Source: Bacteroidales bacterium
GTDB taxonomy: Bacteria; Bacteroidota; Bacteroidia; Bacteroidales; 4484-276
DNA length: 37,452 bases
Assembly (NCBI GenBank): GCA_012523265.1
Contig: JAAYIU010000134.1
Span: forward strand, 1-37,452
Reading direction: 5' to 3'
Part shown: in pieces, positions 20,205 to 30,046 of the stretch
Layout of the letters: each line of letters opens with the position of its first letter
Position numbering within the stretch: position 1 is the stretch's first letter
Notes under the pieces: model-generated
The model's database searches: none
The model's input: only the letters and a program-made list of their open reading frames with translations
What the model was told of the DNA's origin: nothing
Position numbers and translations under genes: made by a program

Positions 20205-20966
20205 TCAGCGCAGTTTGCCCGCCTCCAGCAGTCGCTTGGTTTCGTTATATCCAATCTGCACGATCTGGTCGATGGCCTGAAAGTCGAACAGGCTCATCTG
20301 CGCCAGCCCGGGAGGGTCGATTACACAGCAAAACTTCTTCAGGTTAGATTTTACATTTTCATAAATGGCCAGATTGTAGCTGCGCTCGGCCATCTGTTTT
20401 AGCGCTGTCGAATTATATTCACTGCTGATGTGGTTTACATGGCTGGCAATAATCCTGCGGCACAGTTTGGGCAACGGGCCTACAGGTTGGTTATCGGTGA
20501 TGCCGCCATCCACATACAGATCGCCATTCATTTCGACAGGTTTGAAAATTAACGGAATTGCCGCTGAGGCAGCTACCGCCAGCGCCAGTGGGCCGCTGCT
20601 GATAATTTCTGTCCTTCCGCGGGTGTAGTTGGTCACAGAAACAAATAGAGGCATCTGAAGCTCTTCAAAAGTTTTTATGCCCAGCGCTTCCGCCAGCTCG
20701 TCGGCCAGCTTATCGCTCGAAAGCATACCTCCGTGTGGCGGCAGCTTCCAGGTAAAATAGTTGAGCATACTTGCCTTTTTAAAAAATCCGGGAATCTCCT
20801 GTGGGCTGATGCCGGCAGCATACAGCGCCCCAACGATAGCACCCATGCTGGCACCGGCCACCGCCTTTGGTTTAATATCAGCCTCCAGGAGCGCCTGCAG
20901 CACGCCAATATGTGCCAGCCCGCGCGCCGAGCCGCCACTAAGAGATATGCCGTGTTTCTTTTTCAT
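20205..20966 (-). CDS. Patatin-like phospholipase
   Basis: [21 protein letters not shown] oxyanion region, GASMG nucleophile motif, DGGITDNQP catalytic Asp motif. Confidence 0.94.
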   Translation of the reverse strand: MKKKHGISLSGGSARGLAHIGVLQALLEADIKPKAVAGASMGAIVGALYAAGISPQEIPGFFKKASMLNYFTWKLPPHGGMLSSDKLADELAEALGIKTFEELQMPLFVSVTNYTRGRTEIISSGPLALAVAASAAIPLIFKPVEMNGDLYVDGGITDNQPVGPLPKLCRRIIASHVNHISSEYNSTALKQMAERSYNLAIYENVKSNLKKFCCVIDPPGLAQMSLFDFQAIDQIVQIGYNETKRLLEAGKLR

Positions 20967-21068
20967 TTTAATGTTATCATAAAACAATGAAGCCAATAAA
21001 GCAAATGATGAAGATGATGCCTATATTAAACAAGACAGGCGAGATGCCTTTGCTTGGCTCATTTAGGA

Positions 21069-21289
21069 TTATGCTGGTATTCTTATCCCGGTTTTCATAA
21101 TCTCGCTTGCAAAAGGATTCCCGAATTGAAAATCGTCTAATGAAAATGGATGTGGCTCTATCCTCGAATCAATTTCTGAAGCCAGGATCATTAATTTAAC
21201 CTGCGTGTCAAAACGGTCAGAATCGTTTAATACTGGCTTTTTATCAAATCAAGGTATTGCTTTATTGTATTATCTCTGATTTTATCCAT
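21069..21289 (-). pseudogene. Decayed MNT-type nucleotidyltransferase (HEPN/MNT antitoxin-like)
   Basis: Minus strand: MDKIRDNTIKQYLDLIKSQY* (21289-21227), then in another frame ...LNDSDRFDTQVKLMILASEIDSRIEPHPFSLDDFQFGNPFASEIMKTGIRIPA* ending at 21069. N- and C-terminal parts resemble MNT proteins; the central GSx10DxD region is absent. Confidence 0.7.
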
Positions 21290-21327
21290 GCAGGCAAAGC
21301 TACCAAAATTCTCCAACCATCATCCAC

Positions 21328-21741
21328 TTACCTGAATATGCCGCGCAGCATAAGCACGGTGGCTCTTCCCGGGTCGAGCTTGCGGGCTTTGTTCAGGTCG
21401 AGGAGCGCCTGGTAGTAGCTGCCGCTGGCCTGGTGCGACTTCCCGCGATAGTAATAGGCGTCGGAGTAGTTTTTTTGATAATGCAGGGCTACCGAGAAGT
21501 CAATAATGGCTTCCTGGTACTTTTCTAAACGGTAGTGGTTGTATCCGCGCAAAAACCAGGCGCTGCTCAGGGCAGGCTCAAGTTGCAGCGCGCGGTCGCA
21601 GAGTTCTAATGACGCCTCGTACTGGTTCTGCTCGTTGAGCTGAATGGCAGCTTTCAGGTATTCGATAACTCTGTCCTGCGCTGGCGTAGCTGCCAGCGCC
21701 ACCATGCAGAGCATCGCGACAATAAATACACGTTTTATCAT
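21328..21741 (-). CDS. TPR-repeat protein, exported
   Basis: Signal peptide MIKRVFIVAMLCMVALAATPAQ and TPR-like repeats (ALQLEPALSSAWFLRGYNHYRLEKYQEAIIDFSVAL). Confidence 0.88.
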   Translation of the reverse strand: MIKRVFIVAMLCMVALAATPAQDRVIEYLKAAIQLNEQNQYEASLELCDRALQLEPALSSAWFLRGYNHYRLEKYQEAIIDFSVALHYQKNYSDAYYYRGKSHQASGSYYQALLDLNKARKLDPGRATVLMLRGIFR

Positions 21742-21829
21742 ACCTGCCTGATTAATTTTTTTTTTGCAAAAATAAATACTGTTTCGATGATATCAGACGA
21801 GCTGCCGCGCGAAAAGTTACCAAAGGCAT

Positions 21830-22651
21830 TTATTTCACCGCAGTACCTTTGTTGAAACTTCGGAGCTTGATGGCGGTGATCACCTTCTTGGTAGAGAGCG
21901 GAAAGTCGCCTTTCATCATCCAGTCGTAATAAGAGGGATCGCGGCCAAAAATTTCTTCCACGCTTTTGCCTTTGTGTTTTCCAAAATTAAAAACCTCGAC
22001 GTTCACATCGTCGAAAATGATGTGCCCGATGAGGTCGGCGTTGTTGTGCTGCACCGAAAATTCGCTCAGCGCAGCGATGTCGTTTACCACCGGTTCCGTT
22101 ATCTTTCCGTTTTTTTCTTTGTATTTGGTGCCTCGGTACATGTCGAGCTGCGACTTGAGGATTTCGTAGGTAGCCACCGCGTCGGCTTCTGCCGAATGGT
22201 TTTCGGTAAGCTCCTGGTTGCAATAAAACTGGTAGGCAGCTTTCAGGGTGCGGGGTTCCATTTTATGAAAGATGTTTTGCACATCTACAAAGCGGCGTCC
22301 GCTGAGGTCGAAGTCGACGTCGGCACGCAAAAATTCTTCCATGAGCAGCGGTATGTCGAACCGGTTGGAGTTGTAGCCTGCCAGGTCGGCATTGCCAAAA
22401 AATTGTGCCAGCTCGTGGGCGACTTCCTTAAAAGTAGGTGCATCTTTCACATCCTCATCGCTGATGCCATGTATTTCGGTGGTAAATGGCGGGATGGGGA
22501 TGGTGGGATTTATTTTGCGCGTCAGGATTTTCTGACTGCCGTCGGTCATGATCTTGACAATGCTGATTTCGACAATACGATCTGTCGCCACTTTGATGCC
22601 GGTGGTCTCCAGGTCGAAAAAAGCAATGGGCTTGTTGAGTTTTAATTCCAT
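21830..22651 (-). CDS. 3'-5' exonuclease, DnaQ-like (DEDD)
   Basis: AFFDLETTGIKVATDRIVEI (ExoI), GYNSNRFDIPLL (ExoII), NHSAEADAVATYEIL (ExoIII). Confidence 0.93.
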   Translation of the reverse strand: MELKLNKPIAFFDLETTGIKVATDRIVEISIVKIMTDGSQKILTRKINPTIPIPPFTTEIHGISDEDVKDAPTFKEVAHELAQFFGNADLAGYNSNRFDIPLLMEEFLRADVDFDLSGRRFVDVQNIFHKMEPRTLKAAYQFYCNQELTENHSAEADAVATYEILKSQLDMYRGTKYKEKNGKITEPVVNDIAALSEFSVQHNNADLIGHIIFDDVNVEVFNFGKHKGKSVEEIFGRDPSYYDWMMKGDFPLSTKKVITAIKLRSFNKGTAVK

Positions 22652-22669
22652 ATTTTTTTATAAAAAATA

Positions 22670-22711
22670 AAAGCTGCTACCAGCGTTGCCTTACAACCCC
22701 GGGGCAGCTTT
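22670..22711 (-). terminator. Terminator downstream of the E2 gene
   Basis: AAAGCTGC (22670-22677) / GCAGCTTT (22704-22711) inverted repeat, followed on the minus strand by TTATTTTTTA. Confidence 0.5.
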
Positions 22712-22736
22712 AGTACAATATTATTTTAATAATTTT

Positions 22737-24083
22737 CTAAATGCTCATATTTTCATCGAAGCCTTCCAGGTCGTCGCGCAGACGTTGCAGAGACATGCCG
22801 GCCAGGGCGCCATCGACTACGCGGTGGTCGTAGGCCAGCGACAGGATCATGATGTGGCGAATGGCGATGACGTCGCCGTGGGTGGTTTCGAGCACTACGG
22901 GGCGCTTTTTGATGGCGCCCAGGCCAAGAATAGCCAGTTGCGGCTGGTTGATGATGGGTGTGCCGGTGAGGCTCTCAAAGCTGCCGAAGTTGGTAACGGT
23001 AAAGGTGCCTCCTTGTATTTCGTCGGGGACGAGCTTGTTGTTGCGGGCGCGGTTGGCCAAATCGTTCACGCGTTTGGCCATGCCCACCATGTTCAGTTCG
23101 TCGGCGTCTTTTATCACCGGAACAATCAGGTTGCCGTCGGGCAGCGCGGTGGCCATGCCAATGTTGATGCGCTTGCGCTTGATGATACGGGTTCCGTCGA
23201 GCGAGGCATTTATCATCGGGAACTCACGCAGTACGCGCGCTGTGGCTTCGATAAATATGGGTGTGTAAGTGATCTTTTGTCCTTCGCGTTTCTGGAAAGC
23301 ATCTTTCACGCTGTTGCGCCAGTTGACGATGTTGGTAACGTCCACTTCTATGAAGGAGGTGACGTGCGGTGAAACCTGCTTCGACATCACCATGTGGTCG
23401 GCGATGAGCTTGCGCATGCGGTCCATCTCCACGATTTCGTCGCCCTCGCTGGCAGATACTTTTGGTGCATCCATTTTGGGCGCTGCCGCCGGGGTTGCTG
23501 GTGCCGGGCTTTTGGCTGCTGGTGCCGAAGCGGCAGAAGCGGGAGCCTTTTGGTCTTTCCTGTCGTCAAGATATTGCAACAGGTCGTCTTTGGTTACGCG
23601 GTTGTCTTTGCCGCTGCCTTTTATTTTTTCCAGCTCCGATAAGGCTATATTTTCTGCTTTGGCAATGCTTTTTACCAACGGTGAGTAAAACCGTGAAGCT
23701 GCCGAAAAGTCGCCCGGTTTTTCGTCTGTTGCGGGCTTTTCTTTGTCCTCTTTGGGTTCGGGGGCGTCTTTGGTTTCCTGTGTGGTTTCTTTGGTAGTTT
23801 CTACGGCCTCCTTCAGCTCCTCTTCCGGTGCATCTTCGTCGCCTTCCATTTCGATGATGGCGATTACTTTTCCTACCGGTACCACGTCGCCTTCGTTGTA
23901 AAGCAGCTCTTTCATGGTTCCTTCTACCGGTGAGGGAATCTCTGAATCTACTTTATCAGTAGCGATTTCGGCCAGTGAGTCGTCTTCGGCGATGGTGTCG
24001 CCGGGATTTTTGAGCCATTTGGTAATGGTTGCCTCTATGATACTCTCGCCCATTTTGGGCATAATAATTTCAAAATTAGCCAT
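22737..24083 (-). CDS. Dihydrolipoamide acyltransferase (E2) of a 2-oxoacid dehydrogenase complex
   Basis: One lipoyl domain (DDSLAEIATDKVDSEIPSPVEGTMKELLYNEGDVVPVG), E3-binding region, Ala/Pro linker, catalytic domain ending DHRVVDGALAGMSLQRLRDDLE. Confidence 0.95.
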   Translation of the reverse strand: MANFEIIMPKMGESIIEATITKWLKNPGDTIAEDDSLAEIATDKVDSEIPSPVEGTMKELLYNEGDVVPVGKVIAIIEMEGDEDAPEEELKEAVETTKETTQETKDAPEPKEDKEKPATDEKPGDFSAASRFYSPLVKSIAKAENIALSELEKIKGSGKDNRVTKDDLLQYLDDRKDQKAPASAASAPAAKSPAPATPAAAPKMDAPKVSASEGDEIVEMDRMRKLIADHMVMSKQVSPHVTSFIEVDVTNIVNWRNSVKDAFQKREGQKITYTPIFIEATARVLREFPMINASLDGTRIIKRKRINIGMATALPDGNLIVPVIKDADELNMVGMAKRVNDLANRARNNKLVPDEIQGGTFTVTNFGSFESLTGTPIINQPQLAILGLGAIKKRPVVLETTHGDVIAIRHIMILSLAYDHRVVDGALAGMSLQRLRDDLEGFDENMSI

Positions 24084-24192
24084 TTAGTTTTTTATTAAAA
24101 TAATAAAGAGATGTTTTTGGCTATTGAACAACGGCACTTTGCAAATGTTCAAGCCCAAACCACCGGCAAAAGTACACGAATTGCCGCCAACA

Positions 24193-24242
24193 AACAACGA
24201 ACAACAGCCTGCCCTGAGCTTGCCGAAGGGAACAACGAACAA
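24193..24242. repeat. 26-bp CAGCCTGCCCTGAGCTTGCCGAAGGG insert between 12-bp direct repeats AACAACGAACAA
   Basis: AACAACGAACAA at 24193-24204 and 24231-24242; the core contains CCCTGAGCTTGCCGAAGGG. Confidence 0.55.
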
Positions 24243-24249
24243 TCTTAAA

Positions 24250-26208
24250 CTAATTCCCCAGTCGCCGATAGCCTTTGGTGATGATGTCGAGGTCGGTTTT
24301 TACTTTGTAGTCGCGGGCATAGAGCAGATTGAGCCGCTCCAGCGTTTCGTTGCTCAGGTTGTCGATGGCCAGCGCATTGGCCGGATTGAGGACACCACGT
24401 TTGATACCCGGAAGGCGGGCGTTTTGATCATTGGTGGTGGGGCAATAGCCCACCCAGGTTTTGCGTGCAAAAAGAACCAGAATAATGTTGCCGATAAAAT
24501 GTGCCGGGCGTTTCACCATAAAAACCAATACGGGCAGTGCGGAGAGCATCACCAGGCTAATCATCACGTCGAGCAGGCGTTTGTTGCGTCGGTTGGGGTA
24601 GGTGCCAATGGGATTGATCTCCATGGTGTAGAGGTCGCCGGCGGTATTGATGGAGTTGCTGCCGATAAGCGAAAGGCTTTCGGGAGGCGCTATTTTGAAT
24701 TCAATATTCAGGCGTTGCAGCTCTGTCATTTTATCGATGATGCTTCGCGACGGAATGCTTTTAGCGCAGAAGATAATTTCGTTGATTTTGTAAATGTTGG
24801 CAATGTCATCAATTTCATTCATCGAGCCGGTGAAGGCACTGTCGGGGGAAGGCTGCGGGCTTACCAATCCGATAAAAGCCGGCTGCATCTCTATGGTGGT
24901 AAGTAATTTGGCCACGCGCTCGGCTTCATCGTGTTCGCCCACCACCAGGTAGCGTTTGTTTTGCGTAAGGCCGGCTTTAAAATCCTGAAATCCCAGCATC
25001 CTGAACAGCAGTCGTATCCCGGTCATGGCAATGTAGCCCCACAAGGCGCCCAGAAGAATCACCGCCCGCGAAAACCGCATCGTTTCGTCCAGCAGGCTGT
25101 AAATAACGAGGATGGCCACCGTGCCGGCAAAAAGACCTTTGAAAATCCTGAAAAAGTTGATGGGCTTATCGTAGCCACCCGACAAATACACCGAAACCAA
25201 CCACACAACGATGTAGGCCGGCAGCGCCGCCAGAAGGAATTCAGGCGGATAGTCGCCGCCATCTTTAAAAACTACCGAATGCGCCCAGTAGCTTTGGATA
25301 AAATAGATGCCTGCATTAATAATCACCGCGTCGAGCAGCGGCAGCATAATGTTGTTGAGCAGGCGCCGAAGTATCGAAAGGAATGCTCTAAAATAAATGG
25401 CTATGTTGATGAGCAACGAGAAAAGCCAGGCGTTTTTCTGTGAGAAATGCTGGCGCGCAAAAATGATCATCGCCTTGTAAAACACCATCACATAGTTGAT
25501 GCTGCTCTTTTTGGTGCTCTCCCCTTTGTAATGAATGATGCGCGTGTGCGGAAAATAATAGTTGCGAAAGCCGCCCTGCGTGATGCGGTACGAAAGGTCG
25601 ATGTCTTCGCCATACATAAAGTACGCCTCGTCGAGCAGCCCCACTTTGTCGAGTGCGGTGCGTCGCAGCAACATGAAGGCGCCGGAGAGCACATCTACCT
25701 GATGCACCTCATCGTTGCTGAGGTAGGTAAGATGATACTGGCCAAAAGTTTTGGAGCGTGGAAACAGAGCTGCCAGACCAAAGATTTTATAAAAAGCCAC
25801 CGCAGGAGTAGGAAGTCCGCGTTTGCTTTCGGGCAGGAATTTGCCTTTGCCATCCACCATTTTCACACCCAGCCCGCCGGCATCGGGATGCGCATCCATA
25901 AAGTCGGTGATCTTTACAAAAGTGTCGTCTTCCACCACCGTATCGGGGTTGAGCAGCAGGATATATTCGCCTTTTGCCTGCCTGATGGACTGGTTGTTGG
26001 CTTTGGAAAAACCTACATTTTGCTGGTTCTCGATGAGCTTTACCTGCGGAAATTTCTCCCTGACCATCTGCACCGAGCCATCCACCGAACGGTTGTCGAC
26101 AACAAAAACCTCCGTCTCCAACTGCTCCGAGGCCTTGAAAACAGAATGCAGACATTGCTCGAGAAAATATTTTACGTTGTAATTAACAACTACTATCGAC
26201 AGCTTCAT
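24250..26208 (-). CDS. GT2 glycosyltransferase fused to a membrane sugar-phosphotransferase-like region
   Basis: N-terminal [21 protein letters not shown]...[12 protein letters not shown] (GT2), TM helices, [19 protein letters not shown] nucleotide-binding-like segment, C-terminal [17 protein letters not shown]...LPGIKRGVL...[22 protein letters not shown] reminiscent of polyprenyl glycosylphosphotransferases. Confidence 0.88.
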   Translation of the reverse strand: MKLSIVVVNYNVKYFLEQCLHSVFKASEQLETEVFVVDNRSVDGSVQMVREKFPQVKLIENQQNVGFSKANNQSIRQAKGEYILLLNPDTVVEDDTFVKITDFMDAHPDAGGLGVKMVDGKGKFLPESKRGLPTPAVAFYKIFGLAALFPRSKTFGQYHLTYLSNDEVHQVDVLSGAFMLLRRTALDKVGLLDEAYFMYGEDIDLSYRITQGGFRNYYFPHTRIIHYKGESTKKSSINYVMVFYKAMIIFARQHFSQKNAWLFSLLINIAIYFRAFLSILRRLLNNIMLPLLDAVIINAGIYFIQSYWAHSVVFKDGGDYPPEFLLAALPAYIVVWLVSVYLSGGYDKPINFFRIFKGLFAGTVAILVIYSLLDETMRFSRAVILLGALWGYIAMTGIRLLFRMLGFQDFKAGLTQNKRYLVVGEHDEAERVAKLLTTIEMQPAFIGLVSPQPSPDSAFTGSMNEIDDIANIYKINEIIFCAKSIPSRSIIDKMTELQRLNIEFKIAPPESLSLIGSNSINTAGDLYTMEINPIGTYPNRRNKRLLDVMISLVMLSALPVLVFMVKRPAHFIGNIILVLFARKTWVGYCPTTNDQNARLPGIKRGVLNPANALAIDNLSNETLERLNLLYARDYKVKTDLDIITKGYRRLGN

Positions 26209-26334
26209 CCGACGCGGTTACATTGTGTTTTGATTAGAACGGGCAAAGATAAAAACAAACGCCGAACAGGACTTCTTTTTCGATACCAACCTTTTTTTGC
26301 GTGCTACGATGGTGCATTTTTCTACTTTTGCTGC

Positions 26335-27864
26335 ATGCAACAAAAAATTCTGATTCTTGATTTTGGATCTCAATACACACAGCTCATCGCGCGGCGTGTG
26401 CGTGAGCTGAACGTCTATTGCGAGATTTTTCCCTACAGCAAAATTCCTGGCCTTGCCGGGGTAGCAGGGGTAATTCTTTCCGGTAGCCCGCATTCGGTGA
26501 ACGATGCCGGTGCTCCGGCGCCCCAACTGAAAGAGATACAACAGAAAAATATTCCGATATTGGGAGTTTGCTACGGTGCCCAATGGATGGCGCGTGAGGC
26601 TGGTGGCTCGGTGCAGCCCACAGCTACACGCGAATACGGCCGCGCCAATCTGAACCATATCGATGCGCAAAACAAACTGCTGCATGGCATGACCCTCGGC
26701 TCTCAGGTATGGATGTCGCATGGCGATAGCATCCTGAAACTTCCCGATCAGTTCAAAGTTATTGCCGGCACGCACGACGTGGCTGTGGCCGGATACCAAA
26801 TTGCCGACACACCGGTGTATGGCATCCAGTTTCATCCCGAAGTGTATCACACCACTGAAGGCGCCACCCTGCTGCGCAATTTTGTGATCGACATCTGCGG
26901 CTGCACGCCCGACTGGACGCCGGCATCATTTGCGGAAGCGACCATCAAAGAGCTGCGCCACAAATTGGGGAAAGACAAAGTTGTGCTGGGATTGTCGGGC
27001 GGCGTGGATTCGTCGGTAGCGGCCATGCTTTTGCACAGCGCCATTGGTACACAGTTGCATTGCATCTTTGTGGATAACGGCTTGCTGCGCAAAAATGAGT
27101 TTGCTACGGTGCTCGAAGCCTACCGGGGCATGGGACTGAACGTAAAAGGCGTGGATGCTGCCGACCGTTTTATGGCCGCTTTGCGCGGATTGAGCGATCC
27201 GGAAGAAAAACGCAAAGCCATCGGCGGCATTTTTATCGAAGTGTTCGACGACGAAGCACATAAAATTCAGGATGTGAAATGGCTGGTGCAGGGAACCATC
27301 TATCCCGACGTGATAGAATCGGTGTCGGTAAACGGACCTTCGGCAACCATCAAATCGCATCATAATGTGGGCGGGCTGCCCGATTTTATGAAGCTAAAAG
27401 TGGTGGAGCCGCTCAACACACTTTTCAAAGACGAGGTGCGCAGGGTAGGAGCAGAGCTTGGGCTTAAGCCGGAGATATTGTACCGCCATCCTTTTCCGGG
27501 GCCGGGGCTGGGTATCCGTATTCTGGGTGAAGTTACCCCCGAGCGTATCCGCGTGCTGCAGGAAGTCGATCATATCTTTATCGAATCCCTGCGCACCCAC
27601 AAGCTCTACGACAAAGTGTGGCAGGCGCTGGTGGTGCTGCTTCCCGTGCAGTCGGTGGGCGTGATGGGCGACGAACGCACCTACGAAAATGTAGTGGCCC
27701 TTCGTGCTGTCGAATCTACCGATGGCATGACTGCCGACTGGTCGCAGTTGCCGTATGATTTTTTAGCCAAAGTGTCTAACGATATTATTAATAAGGTGAA
27801 AGGGGTAAACCGCGTGGTGTACGACATCAGCTCCAAGCCTCCCGCCACCATCGAATGGGAATGA
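26335..27864 (+). CDS. guaA: GMP synthase (glutamine-hydrolysing)
   Basis: [36 protein letters not shown]-loop [17 protein letters not shown]-terminus [21 protein letters not shown]-track start at 25447 is a spurious extension antisense to the GT2 gene. Confidence 0.98.
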   Translation: MQQKILILDFGSQYTQLIARRVRELNVYCEIFPYSKIPGLAGVAGVILSGSPHSVNDAGAPAPQLKEIQQKNIPILGVCYGAQWMAREAGGSVQPTATREYGRANLNHIDAQNKLLHGMTLGSQVWMSHGDSILKLPDQFKVIAGTHDVAVAGYQIADTPVYGIQFHPEVYHTTEGATLLRNFVIDICGCTPDWTPASFAEATIKELRHKLGKDKVVLGLSGGVDSSVAAMLLHSAIGTQLHCIFVDNGLLRKNEFATVLEAYRGMGLNVKGVDAADRFMAALRGLSDPEEKRKAIGGIFIEVFDDEAHKIQDVKWLVQGTIYPDVIESVSVNGPSATIKSHHNVGGLPDFMKLKVVEPLNTLFKDEVRRVGAELGLKPEILYRHPFPGPGLGIRILGEVTPERIRVLQEVDHIFIESLRTHKLYDKVWQALVVLLPVQSVGVMGDERTYENVVALRAVESTDGMTADWSQLPYDFLAKVSNDIINKVKGVNRVVYDISSKPPATIEWE

Positions 27865-27941
27865 TTTCGCGCAAAGCGGAAAATAATTATCTGCGAAAGC
27901 AGTTTCTGATTTTTGATGATTAAAAAGTTTTTTATAAAAAA

Positions 27942-30023
27942 ATGTTCTTTATGAAGCTGTCACAGGTTGCTGTAATGCTGCTCATCATCCTGCTTCCCGC
28001 GGCTGCGATGGCACAAAACGGGCAAGAGGTCGTACGTTCCAATGTGTCGGAGACCATCAACGGTGCAGAATATTATCTGCACAAGGTGAGCCGTGGTGAA
28101 ACCCTTAGCGCCATTTCGCGGGCGTATCACGTTTCCATCGCCGACATCCGTAACAGTAATTATGGCATCAGCGATGGTTTGCAGCCGGGGCAGATCATAA
28201 AAATTCCGGCTTCACCGGTGCCCAAATCGCAGCAGGAAGCGCCGGCCAGCATCAGGTATCATCGCGTGGCCGCCCAAGAAACCATCTACAGCCTCACGCG
28301 CCAATACAATGTGAGTGAGGAGGCTTTGCGCAAAGCTAACGACGGGCTTCCCGGCGGGCTGGTGGCGGGAGCTGTGATAAAAATACCGTTGCCTGAAACG
28401 GAAACTGCTCAGCCACAGGAAAAACCCGAAAAAAATTATTTTGAATACCAGGCCAAAAGCAATGAGTCGGTATATCCGCTGGCGCTTCGTTATCGCGTAA
28501 GTGTCGACAGCATTTTTGCCTACAATCCCGAGCTGGGCGAGAATTTGAAAAGCGGGCAGATCATCCGGATTCCTAAAACGCCGACGCTGGCAAACTTTGT
28601 TACGCATCGGATACAGCAAAATCAGTCGGTAAACAGGCTGGCGCGCAAATATGAAATCGACGCCGACGCTATCCGGCAAATTAATCCCTACATAGCGCGT
28701 CGGTTGCAGGAGGGGCAAGTGATACGCATCCCGCTACCCGTCATCAAAACCGAAAAAGAGCCGGCCATCGACAGCATAGCGATGCTCGAACTGGAACGCC
28801 TAAAGCACGAGGCTGCCATCATGCCGCCAGAACAAAGCTGCCATCAGATGCGTATGATGGGAGAATATAAGGTGGCGCTGCTGCTGCCTTTTGATTTCCC
28901 CACAGTGGATTCTGTGCTGGCTTCACCCGTTAGTTACATCGACGACCCTAACCCGCGTTTTATCAAACCTTTTGCATTTATCGAATATTACGAAGGCTTT
29001 TTGATGGCGCTCGATTCGCTCAAAAAAGTGGGGCTAAATGCAGAAGTTTTTGTCTACGACGCTCCCAACAGCGTGGCTGCCACACGAAAGATCATCGACA
29101 ATCCGGAGCTTCAGCAAATGGATGTTATTATCGGGCCTGTGTATAGCAAGAGTTTTGAAATGATGGCTGATTTTGCGCGCGAGTACCAGATTCCGCTGGT
29201 CAACCCGTTTTCGGTGCGCGAAGAAGTCACCGTGGGCAACCCGTACGTTTTTCAGGTGCAGCCGGTGTATCCCGATCAGGCGGAGGTGCTTACGGATTAT
29301 CTCAACAACCATTTCCCCAAGGCACAGATATTTATTACCAAACATAACGAATACCGTGATCAGGTAGGTTTTGAAATTATAAAAAGACATTTTACCGAAC
29401 ACCTTGCGCCACGTCCCTCTGGTAGTGCACTTTTTCACACCTTTTTCTACAATCGCGACAGCCTAAGAGTTTTTAAAAGACAGGCCGCCGAAAACCGTAA
29501 CAATGTAGTGGTGGCCTACACCACCAACAAAGTGTACATCATGGAGCTGCTGCGGGCGCTCAATCAGTTGCGCGATCAATACAACATCACGCTGATAGGA
29601 ATGCCCGACTGGCTGGCTATCGACGGGCTGGATATGGAATATCTCAACAACCTTGACGTGCATTATCTGGCCAAAGCCTATGTGGATATGGACGATGAGA
29701 CAGATCGGAAATTTGCCCGTGATTTCCGGCAGCAATACAATGCTGAGCCGGGCGAATTTGCCTGGTCGGGTTACAACACAGGCATTTATTTTATGAGTGC
29801 ATTGATGAAATATGGCAGCAGTTTTATGCCTTGCATCCGCTACTTCGACATGGAGCTGCTCAACATGGGCTACAACTTTGAGGCTTACGGCGACAATGGC
29901 TTCCGTAACAAAAACTGGAAAATCGTCAGGATGAGAAATTATCGTTTGTTGGATGTTTCGGCGCCTTTGCCACGCTACGATTTTGCCAGCCCGGTGAAGC
30001 CGTGGCTAAAATCAGAGCAATAA
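27942..30023 (+). CDS. LysM-repeat protein fused to a periplasmic-binding (type I) domain
   Basis: Four LysM-like repeats (YHLHKVSRGETLSAISRAYHVS-type, each ending in IKIP or IRIP) followed by VALLLPFDFPTVDS...IGPVYSKSFEMMADFAREYQIPLVNPFS. Confidence 0.9.
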   Translation: MFFMKLSQVAVMLLIILLPAAAMAQNGQEVVRSNVSETINGAEYYLHKVSRGETLSAISRAYHVSIADIRNSNYGISDGLQPGQIIKIPASPVPKSQQEAPASIRYHRVAAQETIYSLTRQYNVSEEALRKANDGLPGGLVAGAVIKIPLPETETAQPQEKPEKNYFEYQAKSNESVYPLALRYRVSVDSIFAYNPELGENLKSGQIIRIPKTPTLANFVTHRIQQNQSVNRLARKYEIDADAIRQINPYIARRLQEGQVIRIPLPVIKTEKEPAIDSIAMLELERLKHEAAIMPPEQSCHQMRMMGEYKVALLLPFDFPTVDSVLASPVSYIDDPNPRFIKPFAFIEYYEGFLMALDSLKKVGLNAEVFVYDAPNSVAATRKIIDNPELQQMDVIIGPVYSKSFEMMADFAREYQIPLVNPFSVREEVTVGNPYVFQVQPVYPDQAEVLTDYLNNHFPKAQIFITKHNEYRDQVGFEIIKRHFTEHLAPRPSGSALFHTFFYNRDSLRVFKRQAAENRNNVVVAYTTNKVYIMELLRALNQLRDQYNITLIGMPDWLAIDGLDMEYLNNLDVHYLAKAYVDMDDETDRKFARDFRQQYNAEPGEFAWSGYNTGIYFMSALMKYGSSFMPCIRYFDMELLNMGYNFEAYGDNGFRNKNWKIVRMRNYRLLDVSAPLPRYDFASPVKPWLKSEQ

Positions 30024-30046
30024 GCATGGTAATTTTTAAATTAGGT

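Noticed and set aside
21974-22645. 223-aa plus-strand ORF
   Set aside because: Antisense to the DnaQ-like exonuclease with intact Exo motifs.
24124-24906. 260-aa plus-strand ORF
   Set aside because: Mostly antisense to the GT2 fusion gene and begins in intergenic repeat sequence.
25447-26334. N-terminal extension of the guaA ORF
   Set aside because: Antisense to the GT2 gene; GuaA starts at [13 protein letters not shown] (26335).
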